64,000 nucleotides of DNA. Source: Micropterix aruncella (lineage: Eukaryota; Arthropoda; Insecta; Lepidoptera; Micropterigidae). The number at the start of each line of letters is the position of its first letter. Within the stretch, counting starts at the first letter, position 1. This document shows positions 37,001 through 41,329 of this stretch, in pieces. Position numbers and translations under genes: made by a program. The notes beneath the pieces were generated by a model. It ran no database searches and was not told where the DNA came from. It saw only the letters and a program-made list of their open reading frames with translations. Where the stretch lies: positions 19,400,261-19,464,260 of the forward strand of contig OX155963.1 of assembly GCA_944548615.1 (NCBI GenBank), given 5' to 3'.

Positions 37001-37485
37001 ACTACTCAAATATGCCTAAAAACAGGATTTTCTAAATACACTTATATAATCCGTACAATTAAAAGTGAGGTGCCCAAATACTTTTGAGCGGTAGTGTATG
37101 TAAAGCGTGTTTAGTTTCCGCAGTAACTTTTGACTCATCAGCTTTGTCTACTTTTCTGGAAGCTTTATGGCAACATTTAGTCCGAATTTAGTTTAGTTTA
37201 TTTTAGTTTTTAATTTTCAGATTTCGCATAACGAACATCCTATCCGAGCCAACCTCGGACTGGCAAGGAGAAACCGGCCATATTAGCGAGGATATCCTCG
37301 CGAGACATCTCGTCGCTTGCGACTACGATTCCGCGAGCCTCGACGAAGACAACACAGCACCAATCATTTCGTCATCGGAGAACTTCATTTGTGTCTGCGG
37401 CCCGAGCGCTTTCGTAAACCAGGCGGAGAAATTGCTGTCCAGCTCGGAGTGCAGCAGCGAATCGGTTCATTTGTTTTTAGGTTGA
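17449..37485 (+). CDS. Ncb5or: Cytochrome b5 reductase 4 (Ncb5or), seven exons, 5' incomplete
   Basis: Joined exons: 17449-17595, 19259-19327, 26451-27506, 30337-30533, 31951-32051, 33720-33809, 37221-37485 (TGA). All junctions have GT-AG and phases agree, giving about 640 codons. Domains in order: conserved N-terminal 'SLMDWIRLGNSGKDLTG'; cytochrome b5 with haem ligands in 'YHPGG' and 'QIHPWVN'; a Ser/Thr-rich linker; CS/p23-like domain ('FDWIQKS' to 'KIEIHLQKTVAKIW'); FAD-binding 'RSYTPV'; NAD(P)H-binding 'GTGITPM' and 'CVCGPSAF'. The family is a soluble ER-associated NAD(P)H oxidoreductase that passes electrons via b5 and is linked to fatty-acid desaturation and iron metabolism. Introns 2-7 are full of transposons. 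The start codon is not in the recognised exons. Confidence 0.93.
17596..19258 (+). other. Ncb5or intron 2: C runs, family B copy, (GT)n
   Basis: 17690-17830 holds long C runs (15 C at 17734-17748 and more to 17805) and the inverted G-rich repeat of the window start. 18150-18472 is a family B copy ending in 'attagtatagatt'. 18941-19001 is a (GT)n microsatellite. The open frames here follow base composition only. Confidence 0.6.
19259..19327 (+). CDS. Ncb5or: Ncb5or exon: cytochrome b5, first haem ligand
   Basis: 69 bp encoding 'EDAWIALKGKVYNITQYLDY' then HPGG, whose His is the first axial haem ligand. The first codon (E) is split with the previous exon, and the last Gly is split with the next (phase 1). 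Too short to stand out as an open frame. Confidence 0.93.
19935..20700 (+). pseudogene. Tc1-like transposon, degenerate and truncated
   Basis: Starts with TA then 'cagtggtgtgcaaaagttt', a Tc1-type terminal repeat. From about 20158 a broken frame reads 'GKRTEIVTLRKVGFSEHEIG', the Tc1 transposase helix-turn-helix start. Later frames give 'LTPSKKKKQLIFVRN' and 'GKRFAEKYTTSTVKFPPS'. Several stops and shifts. The 3' end runs into an unrelated transposase on the other strand near 20695. Confidence 0.7.
20690..21117 (-). pseudogene. Tc1/mariner-superfamily (IS630-type) transposase fragment
   Basis: Minus-strand frame 21111-20836 has 'HPYTIQLMQELKPQD' and 'ILFSDEAHFHL', holding the second catalytic Asp. 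After a shift near 20840 it continues with 'KQNCRYWSATNP' and 'GIIGPYFFED'. An 18-bp tandem duplication ('ttctgcttattcatgtag' twice, 20812-20848) sits at the break. Both N- and C-termini are missing. Confidence 0.75.
21140..21420. mobile_element. Right half of the fold-back MITE family seen at 5709-6127
   Basis: Contains the inner inverted pair ('gcgccatctattgg' and 'ctagatggcgc') and one terminal repeat ending 'aaaactcacccc'. The left end is missing. 21421-21524 is unremarkable AT-rich intron. Confidence 0.6.
21803..23452 (-). CDS. Jockey ORF2 part 2: reverse transcriptase
   Basis: RT blocks in order: 'KKAPGPDGISSGALKRLP', 'YRPISLLPTLAKVFER', 'YGFRTGHSTTLQL', 'FLDVEKAFDRVWHEGL', 'GVPQGSCLSPALYGVYTND', catalytic 'LFADDAMYMA', 'KYLGVHIDRRLNF'. 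The C-terminal thumb has 'APWYVRNATL'. No RNase H follows. It copies the RNA at the nicked target. The true start is inside ORF2; the ATG at 23452 is an artefact of the frame break in the overlap 23401-23452. Confidence 0.9.
   Translation of the reverse strand: MGGIPRLDRRRHAIYRLNRRLLSTAEPARPLLDSTGNLHYVADDRATLFADHLEKTFVPHDIEDQEHSKVVHEHLAAEEGSPPELGSEIPPITPAELQRRIQQLKLKKAPGPDGISSGALKRLPRRQLPALAGLLNSCIRLGHFPEKWKTAKVIMLPKPRKDLRQPGNYRPISLLPTLAKVFERCVLARLTPHLAPRNEQYGFRTGHSTTLQLTRVVHRLTESYNKHQHTAAVFLDVEKAFDRVWHEGLRYKLATQTTAPRLLRNVVASFLSGRGFFVAVEGEQSTIRPIAAGVPQGSCLSPALYGVYTNDIPLSAGAELALFADDAMYMATSINIKVAAKKLQQQLDLMPEWLRKWRIVVNAAKSEAIITGSLKVYPEPVKLGGTPVPWKNTVKYLGVHIDRRLNFAHHAKATIAASKSAFYALLPVLRSAAIPEKTRLLMLKMYVRTKLTYAAPAWYHLISASQRSNIQRVLNVGLRKVSGAPWYVRNATLERDFSETESVEEHVKRLARAMYRKADTSPHEHIRQLAPLHTRPPDVRKPYPRSLLD
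23401..24471 (-). CDS. Jockey ORF2 part 1: AP endonuclease
   Basis: The endonuclease starts at about 24459 with 'LRIVHWNADGIKSKLP', then 'VDVLLVSETKL', 'GDLNSKHPAWNS' and 'SDHLPVLLEL', the catalytic blocks of APE-type LINE endonucleases that nick the target. The frame is open further upstream (to 25227), but that part only shadows ORF1. No ATG lies near the endonuclease start, so ORF2 may be made by reinitiation or frameshift at the ORF1 stop. The frame ends at 23401, one base out of register with the RT. Confidence 0.85.
   Translation of the reverse strand: MGRPLRIVHWNADGIKSKLPSVRAFLQEQQVDVLLVSETKLLKFVSVRIPNYIAYRTDNVTTEGRAYRGTAVFVRRTMLHQQIDVPQLDSLYATGIQLRAGGVDLRIFAVYKPPSNRLETGDIDKLLHPTIPTIVAGDLNSKHPAWNSTRANVDGAQLLNHAEKRGFTVAGREQHTRVPSTPTHSSEVLDVALLHNVTFPYVQEVIYELQSDHLPVLLELQTDVATASHYRERRRIDWTRYEKLLGKAILDYKTPVTIGDIESRVSNLQEAIKTALEASSSTIEAKATRPRLPQRLRDKLREKRRLHRFWAENRCPEAKRRLNKANASLQEELQTYAAESWEEFLDSIGDDMPYTG
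24456..26045 (-). CDS. Jockey ORF1, gag-like nucleic-acid-binding protein
   Basis: 529 aa. The N-terminal third is low in order and rich in Pro/Ser. An RRM-like middle ('IRGLPESTTSEEVISGL') is followed by three Cys-His knuckles around residues 270-335: 'CHRCQRFRHSSHNC', 'CVCCGEEHAAKNC' and 'CGNCGADHPANNRRC'. The Pro/Gln-rich tail follows. The protein binds element RNA to form the RNP used in retrotransposition. The frame is uninterrupted. It ends at TAA overlapping the first codon of the endonuclease frame. Confidence 0.9.
   Translation of the reverse strand: MNISEMQSFVDAAEETMAYSSPVARGRDMPLLLPATPKKREREPASPDTELERDSQRRRAGSFGADGCEALLTPPPSDNEDARGEQASGPSYAELAARKSPSPLPRSLTPPTQSSQPPKPTPRPQPIIVEKLDNWTVHLNTLHARLGRAPIVGPISGGLRFRPADDAEYRAVQDYLHSLGNIAWHSYTAPAEKDAKIAIRGLPESTTSEEVISGLAAHGFEATYVKMIHGGRRPLFHVVLRKTDRWREVFQLPDLHHIKVTVESWRGRKGPKQCHRCQRFRHSSHNCHRPQVCVCCGEEHAAKNCPRPKTVKATCGNCGADHPANNRRCPAFMAEIRQTTRQQQGAPRAAAAAPQAEPRTAAPRAPRAQRSQTAPAPEQTQSPRASPRKPAKPQAMPQPPPAPQLQKQKPVASREAPLSWRQKPAPSTACQQPATAKKSNRQRSKWPTRTPPQETKLVEKATPPTHRPQPRQPSQESVNVTVADLLSLVSELLANPAEAGSIVARTLQRLLGPSSALQCTAMPPASAGH
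26240..26275 (-). promoter_or_regulatory. Internal 5' promoter of the Jockey element (predicted)
   Basis: The element begins TTCAGTGCC on the minus strand; CAGT is an initiator sequence at the first bases of several fly I/Jockey elements. GGTCG, a match to the downstream promoter consensus RGWYV, lies at +24 to +28 from the A of CAGT (26249-26245). That is slightly closer than the usual +28. Prediction only. Confidence 0.4.
26451..27506 (+). CDS. Ncb5or: Ncb5or exon: b5 second half, linker, CS domain
   Basis: 1056 bp starting 'VDELMKGAGKDATQLFDQ', with the second haem-ligand His in 'IHPWVNYESLL'. About 130 residues of Ser/Thr/Lys-rich low-complexity linker follow, longer than I recall for mammals. 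The CS domain begins 'FDWIQKSITLTLIFYTKQ' and the exon ends with the start of the reductase module ('FPIGYHLRVFCDKP'). Acceptor tttatttcag, donor gtaact. Confidence 0.95.
27507..28170 (+). other. Ncb5or intron 4, 5' part
   Basis: AT-rich, with a short 'atattaatat' palindromic patch near 27840-27895. No element or exon recognised. Confidence 0.5.
28170..28796. repeat. Repeat with inverted end blocks
   Basis: A block 'aaagctattgcatagc' with 'actgccgcgg' at 28195-28225 reappears inverted near 28730-28770 ('gctatgcaatagctt'). Inside, 'gcgctctatcgga' (28288) and 'tccgatagagcgccgcgc' (28369) form a second inverted pair. It is likely a composite of non-autonomous elements. Confidence 0.45.
28797..28940. 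mobile_element. 144-bp MITE, pogo-like, TA target
   Basis: Perfect inverted ends of 22 bp beginning CAGTGGAACCTCTCATAACA, flanked by TA (28795-28796, 28941-28942). The CAGT...CCTCT terminus resembles pogo/Tc1-mariner elements. The interior is also partly self-complementary ('actcgtta'). Confidence 0.85.
28985..29262 (-). pseudogene. CR1-like LINE RT C-terminal fragment
   Basis: Minus-strand frame with 'HFLTICVVHAWNAMPEEA' and then 'FKNKCK', matching the end of CR1/L2-type polymerases (W-N-x-L/M-P followed by F-K). 5'-truncated. Confidence 0.55.
29325..29478 (+). pseudogene. LINE RT C-terminal fragment
   Basis: Open to a stop, with 'IICYNKLPSSIKKI' and 'FTNKLKLYLIERELYDINDL', the usual last 50 residues of several LINE polymerases. 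29480-30336 is AT-rich intron without further features. Confidence 0.55.
30337..30533 (+). CDS. Ncb5or: Ncb5or exon: FAD-binding domain
   Basis: Encodes 'DCPVRSYTPVPPNLN', where RSYTPV is the flavin-binding R-x-Y-T/S box, then 'FCLMVKRYDSGIVSSWL' and 'IGDVVKISKPLGTFAL'. Its first codon is split with the previous exon; it ends in phase 0 at AAG before gtattt. Confidence 0.95.
30840..31640 (+). pseudogene. Degenerate LINE reverse transcriptase fragment
   Basis: Broken frames give 'RDKLYSKVEKLPSNV', then 'KLKEANVTPIFKAGQKSDPS' running into 'NYRPISVLNVLAKVLEKIV', RT blocks 1-2. Several stops and shifts; the catalytic YADD region is absent. It ends at the palindrome 31630-31689. Lies in Ncb5or intron 5. 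Confidence 0.75.
31630..31689. repeat. Perfect palindrome, 28-bp arms, 4-bp loop
   Basis: Left arm 31630-31657, loop tccc, right arm 31662-31689, no mismatches. The left arm is the end of the LINE RT fragment, so the right arm is a short inverted copy of it. Confidence 0.95.
31951..32051 (+). CDS. Ncb5or: Ncb5or exon: NAD(P)H-binding GTGITPM
   Basis: 101 bp encoding 'LQNTLRLYLIAAGTGITPML'. GTG-x-TPM is the pyridine-nucleotide loop of ferredoxin-reductase folds. Acceptor tttgtttcag, donor gtatgt, exits in phase 2. Confidence 0.95.
32095..32350 (+). repeat. Dispersed repeat family C, uninterrupted copy
   Basis: Contains 'gcctataggcatttt', 'agatccgcgcgtaaccg', 'ggccggcccccatatat', then 'aattcatgaaaaa' and 'ggcgcagttt'. 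The same string is split at 41455-41555 and 42593-42735. Confidence 0.65.
32558..32680 (+). repeat. TIR fragment of the TA-target MITE family
   Basis: TA, then 'caaggtgagtttttaatta', 'gtgacatccttgtag', 'gggtgaatcagtacga'. Only one end is present. Confidence 0.5.
32740..33230 (+). pseudogene. mariner transposase C-terminal fragment
   Basis: Across shifting frames it reads 'LLLLHDKAQPYLARATQKT', 'SDYHLFQS', 'FVDDFFASKN', equivalent to the mariner blocks HDNARPH, SDYHLF and FFASK. Heavily mutated. Ncb5or intron 6. Confidence 0.65.
33720..33809 (+). CDS. Ncb5or: Ncb5or exon: reductase core
   Basis: 90 bp encoding 'RFVSLLFFNRTEEDILWRDQ' and 'LTQLANQDQ', matching the family segment 'LMFFNKTEDDIIWR'. 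Phases 2 in and 2 out. Acceptor ctttcag, donor gtatga. Confidence 0.93.
34140..34790 (+). repeat. Dispersed repeat family D, long copy
   Basis: Starts 'gcgaacccgtcaccccaggc' and ends 'caacagggcccattagctcc'. Other copies: 47355-47845 (-), 56785-57075 (-), 58045-58820 (+, split by a MITE). 'tggcttagtgg' at 34731-34741 resembles a Pol III A box, with a weak B-box-like 'tgttcaaatt' after it; a SINE origin is possible but not shown. Short frames inside are not coding. Confidence 0.6.
34795..34920 (+). mobile_element. 3' end of an RLE-type LINE
   Basis: The 'cggtcgttagtccggagtcc', 'cccagaagtgtaataa' and 'ggtgaattccatggcagttc' blocks match the 3'UTR at 56240-56345. Only the tail is present, followed by ATTTT repeats. 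Confidence 0.7.
35125..35941 (-). mobile_element. 5'-truncated LINE with RNase H, 16-bp target duplication
   Basis: Flanked by perfect 16-bp copies of taccatcaattacgta (35109-35124, 35942-35957). On the minus strand it encodes an RNase H domain ('AEVSAILECI', 'ICSDSRAALDAL', 'GNEEADRLAKLG') and then a Cys-rich tail ('CRICGEEPEDSIHVVGRC'). It ends in a (CTA)n tail (35125-35142). RNase H places it among I/LOA/Outcast-like clades. The first catalytic Asp lies in the missing 5' part. Ncb5or intron 7. Confidence 0.88.
35225..35941 (-). pseudogene. LINE ORF2 C-terminus, one premature stop
   Basis: The frame runs from the truncated 5' end to 35225 in one register. A single TAG at 35611-35609 splits it; downstream the protein continues ('HRASWKQSQGCRQAKA' then 'MMEQPLQKKTKALLDM'). 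No frameshift was found, so this is a mildly decayed copy. Confidence 0.8.
36212..37099. mobile_element. Fold-back element with nested TTAA MITE
   Basis: Outer inverted ends 'cactaccgctcaaaagta' (36212) and 'tacttttgagcggtagtg' (37082-37099). Inner inverted blocks 'aataaaggtatcggaca' near 36413 and 'tgtccgatacctttatt' near 36907. The sequence tatgtaaa flanks both sides (36203-36210 and 37100-37107). The MITE at 36462-36723 sits in its middle. Confidence 0.75.
36462..36723 (+). mobile_element. piggyBac-type MITE copy 1 (TTAA target)
   Basis: 262 bp between TTAA at 36458-36461 and 36724-36727. Ends CCCCTCAAGCCCC and GGGGCCGATGCCTGAAGGG are imperfect inverted repeats. 'tggccaatatcggcca' lies near the left end. 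TTAA flanks and CCC termini are piggyBac hallmarks; there is no transposase. Confidence 0.85.
37221..37485 (+). CDS. Ncb5or: Ncb5or terminal exon
   Basis: Encodes 'RITNILSEPTSDWQGETGHI' to 'FICVCGPSAFVNQAEKLL' and ends 'SVHLFLG' TGA. CGP plus the C-terminal aromatic stretch complete the NAD(P)H domain. AATAAA-like signals follow near 37648 and 37767. 37486-37840 is otherwise featureless. Confidence 0.95.
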
Positions 37486-37841
37486 TTTGAGACAGCCGTT
37501 TCGACTTTAGAAAGGAGTAGTGTGATTTTTTGATCTCGCCGTTTTATACATCATTATGCACTACAGTATTTTGAAATAGGTCACAAAAAATATACAATAG
37601 TTAAAAGTGAGTAGGAATATCAACATTACTCCTTTATAAATGTCTACAAAAATAAATCACAGTGTAATTCGACTGATATCTTTAGATTAAAAAGAGATAT
37701 AAATTTAATAATAAAAAATCATTGTGTTCCGTGTAGTACATGCTAACTGGACAGAAATAATATAGTATATAATAAAAAATAAACAAGACCTATTCTTTTA
37801 TACCAAAAGGCATAATTTACATCATCTGTGAGAGAATGATA

Positions 37842-39191
37842 TTGGGTGTGGTGTGAATATGACTCCGCCCTTTATTGTTAAAATAAAACACATTGCTTGT
37901 TTAGAGAAAGAAGGAATAATTTATTGAAATCATGCTCCATCTGCAGCTACAACTTGTTCCTATCTGTCAGGCCTTTGGAGGTGATCCAATCATTAGGCCA
38001 ATTTTCAATCTCTATGCGAGAACTGAATTGCTGATCAGAAAGAAACGACTGCATCGACCGGAATAAGTGGTAATCTGAAGGAGCTATGTCTGGTCAATAC
38101 GGTGGGTGGAGTAGAACTACCCAGTTATCCTTTAAAGTAATTTTTCACAAAGTTTGCAACATGTGATCATGATCAAAAATTAATTTGTTATATGTATTCA
38201 CCCATTCTGGTCGTTTTTCCTGTGTAGTTCGCTTCAAACGCATTAGTTGTCGTTGGTAGATATCGCCATTGATAGTTTTATCTGATTCCAGCAGTTCATA
38301 ATATACCACATCAATAAATAAAATACAAACGGAGCTGCCATGTAATCACCGACCGGAGTCAGATTATTACACTTCTGGGGGATGAGCGGTGAATTCCGGA
38401 CTAACGACCGGCTGTGGTAGGTTTAGGACAGCTGTCTTGCCAAATGTGAGCATACACCTTACCACCCATTCACTCCCCCTTCGAAGCCATAGAATTTGAG
38501 ATGCGGAAATCGCGGTTTTAGATAATTTTTCTGAGAAGGTGTTGATTATTTTCTTGGAGAGACTAAGATCTTTAAAGAGGTGAAACAGAGATTTGGTTGG
38601 CAGGCTACGAGCGCCAACTTCCACCGCGTGAAGCTGAACAGCGAAGCCGTTCCGGGTGACGGCATTTGCGAGATAATGGTATTTATTTAATTTGTACTCA
38701 TGGTCTTTTGGGATATTTGATTCCCATGGAACAGTTAATTCTACAATAAGAGCCATCTTTCGAGATAGAGAGTATAGAGTTATATCTGGACGGAGGGCTG
38801 TGCATCTGAGACTTTCAGGGAATTTATACTGCTTAGAGACTGAATCGACCTCCAGAATCCAATATTAAGCTTTCTCGATTATTGAGAAAAGTTTTGTAGT
38901 GAAATGTTTTTTTGCCCTTAGTCATCCCGCACAAACTGTATTGGGGGTTTGGAGTGTACTGTTCTGATCCCGCCATATTTTCGGTAAATGATGTTTATTT
39001 AGAATAAAATTCGACGTATTCAAGGAGTTAAAAATTTTAGTTGTTTATACTTCAACCAAAATATGTCACGTCACATACTTACTGCATTTGACAGCTGATG
39101 TTAAACACTATCGAATACAGTTAGGTGCTACAATTAAGCAGTACTACTAACGACACCTACTGGGAAAGGGAAGTCATATTCACACACCCAA
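37842..39191 (-). mobile_element. mariner element interrupted by an RLE LINE
   Basis: Inverted ends TTGGGTGTG...GTGAATATGACT at both borders, flanked by TA (37840-37841, 39192-39193). Minus-strand transposase pieces at 38330-37925: 'VYYELLESDKTINGD', 'LIFDHDHM', 'PDIAPSDYHLFRSMQSFL', 'DWITSKG', typical mariner DD34D blocks, with stops (one in the usual PYSPD box). 38313-38962 is a LINE inserted in it, not mariner. Confidence 0.8.
38313..38962 (-). mobile_element. 5'-truncated RLE-type LINE copy
   Basis: Minus strand, same family as 54570-56366. The frame 38756-38367 encodes 'ALIVELTVPWESNIPKDHEY' and the downstream C-terminus. The 3' tail is (ATTT)n at about 38313-38330. Upstream the match continues to about 38962 ('ccgcacaaactgtattgggg'). 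Confidence 0.85.
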
Positions 39192-39682
39192 TACTATATA
39201 ATTAAAAAATCCCCCTTCCATAAAAAAAATCTTCAAGCACTGTTTTGCCATTCAAATATACTAAAGTCAACTTTTTGAAATATACAAAAGTCCAGCTAGC
39301 ATGTTCTACACCGGAACAACGTGCAACAGCGGTACTAAATTTTCATACTGAACTCTAAAATATATCACTAACTTTGTTGTTATCATAATTTAAACATCAC
39401 CCTTTTCCTTGATGCGGGCAGTGCTTATTATTATTCGCTTGCCATGTAACATCTACGAGACAATAGTTTTTAAGCTGTAGCTTATGGTTTTGTCGGATTA
39501 TTAATTTTATACTGCAAAATAGTCAGTCAATCTCTTCCAGTTGACCTAATAAGTTTATTTGTAAAATTGTTTTGAGTTCAAGAGTCAAGCACCCCTAATT
39601 AAATGCTTCCTTAATTGCAGACCATTTTTAAAGGTAGTGGTCATAGAAAATATATATCCTGCCATATAATATACATTATTAA

Positions 39683-39945
39683 CCCTTCAGGCCTCGGCCC
39701 CTCAGCCGATTGACAAGTTGATGTCCCAAAAAATTTTAGTAAAAATTAGTAAAAAAAATGAATTACGACACTGTCCCACCAAAAACATTAATTACTGCCA
39801 AACCACTGTACCCATAATTAAAATGAAACATATTAACATAATAAAACATAATAAAATAAAACAAATTAAATTAAAATAAAATTAAAACGGGCCCGTCACG
39901 CTGAATCAGTTTGTGGCCGATATCGGCCAATCGGGGCTTGAGGGG
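39683..39945 (-). mobile_element. piggyBac-type MITE copy 2 (TTAA target)
   Basis: Inverted relative to copy 1, bounded by TTAA at 39679-39682 and 39946-39949; same internal sequence throughout. 39192-39678 is otherwise without features. Confidence 0.85.
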
Positions 39946-40239
39946 TTAACATTATAATGAAATCATTAAATGGTGCATTGTGAATAGATATGTAGATAGT
40001 AGATTAATAATTGAATAAAAAATCACATTTTTCACAAATTACTGCACGCAGATAATACTTATTTAATTGTAAAAATGTTAATATAAAAATAGAATTTTTA
40101 TTATTAATACTTAAGTATATTATAATAATTTTTTTCAATGTGTTGCTTTTTAAGTGATTTTAAGATGAACATAATAATATATTATTTTATTAGAATTGAG
40201 ATTGTTTAATTTATTTTTGACACTAAAAAAAAGTGTTTT

Positions 40240-40575
40240 TTCATTAAAGCTTTAGCTGCAACATAAATCATAAGAGGGTGGGACTTCCGGTATTTTACCA
40301 ATGACAAAAACATCAGTCATTGTTTTTTTTATTTATCACCTAAAAAAGTTTTTTTTTTCCGAATAAAGCTTTAGCCACAACCAACATAAAGCACTCGCGG
40401 GTGGGACATCCTGTATTTTACTAATGACAAAAACATCACTCATTATTTTATTTATTTATTTATTATTGCTTAAAAAATTTAATTCTATTTTTTTTATAAA
40501 CAAAGTCTTAGCTACAACATAAAGCATACGTGGGTGGCACTTCTGGTATTTTACCAATGACAAAAACATCAGAGT
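40240..40575 (-). repeat. Three tandem copies of the NUP42 C-terminal coding end
   Basis: Near 40311, 40432 and 40562 the minus strand repeats 'GATGTTTTTGTCATT' followed by about 55 bp that end at or near a stop, period roughly 125-130 bp. The upstream unit is the live exon end. The most distal still reads 'DVFVIGKIPEVPPSYDLCCS' plus stop. The middle one reads 'DVFVISKIQDVPPASALCW' and runs on. The spacers are A/T-rich and hold AATAAA-type signals. Confidence 0.88.
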
Positions 40576-41329
40576 TGTAGCTTTCTAAGTCCTCGGCGGT
40601 CAGCTGATCCTCGCGGCTATAAATACTGTCGTCTTGGCTCTCTTGATTAATGTCTCTGTTTCCAGTTCCGAACGGGGATTGAAAAATGGAAGCACTGGCC
40701 GATTGAAATATATTTTTCGCCGACTGAGGATTTTGCGTGGGCGTCGCCGCCGCGAAAACGGATTGCTTGAACGGATTACTCGGCGCGATAGCGTTATTAC
40801 TCGCCTCCATCGTATCGCTCGGCGCGCTGAAAACCGAATTGTTGAATGGCGACTGAGCGAAGACTGACTGTGGCTTCGGCTGTTCCGCGGCCGCTGCTGC
40901 AAAAATATTCTGATTCGCCGATGCGAATAAATTCGCTGCCGAATTCCCCTGCGCGGTGTTTACCGCGGCGGCAAAAATATTTGCGGCGGAGCTCCCTAAA
41001 TTCGGACTGGGAGCAGGGCCGAACATTTTACTAGACGCAGACGCAAATAAATCAGACGGTGCGACATTACCGCCACCAAAAACATTGGTTTGGACCGGCG
41101 CAGTATTTCCGAAAACATTTGGGGACATTGCGAACGTAGATTCTTTCTGTGGACTCGCAAACGTTGATCCGGCGGTTCCGCCCCAATTTGGAGGAGTCAT
41201 TTGGAAGGGGCTATTTGGTACGACGCCATTGAATAGCGATTCCAGTTGCCGTTTGATGGTGTGCGGTGATTCGCTGAAGATTTTGTACGCTGATAGGTAA
41301 TTCTGGTAAAGTTGATTGAAGAAAGCAAC
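40508..41329 (-). CDS. NUP42: NUP42 terminal exon: FG region and Gle1-binding tail
   Basis: 273 codons plus stop. Acceptor (minus) ttcacag at 41330. FG-type and AAA/N/S-rich low-complexity sequence occupies about residues 45-210 of the exon. The last 40 residues are the Gle1-binding motif by similarity to the human protein's C-terminus. Confidence 0.88.
   Translation of the reverse strand, partial: VAFFNQLYQNYLSAYKIFSESPHTIKRQLESLFNGVVPNSPFQMTPPNWGGTAGSTFASPQKESTFAMSPNVFGNTAPVQTNVFGGGNVAPSDLFASASSKMFGPAPSPNLGSSAANIFAAAVNTAQGNSAANLFASANQNIFAAAAAEQPKPQSVFAQSPFNNSVFSAPSDTMEASNNAIAPSNPFKQSVFAAATPTQNPQSAKNIFQSASASIFQSPFGTGNRDINQESQDDSIYSREDQLTAEDLESYNSDVFVIGKIPEVPPTYALCCS

Noticed and set aside
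40600..41034. Arg-rich open frames opposite NUP42
   Set aside because: Antisense shadows of the FG region.
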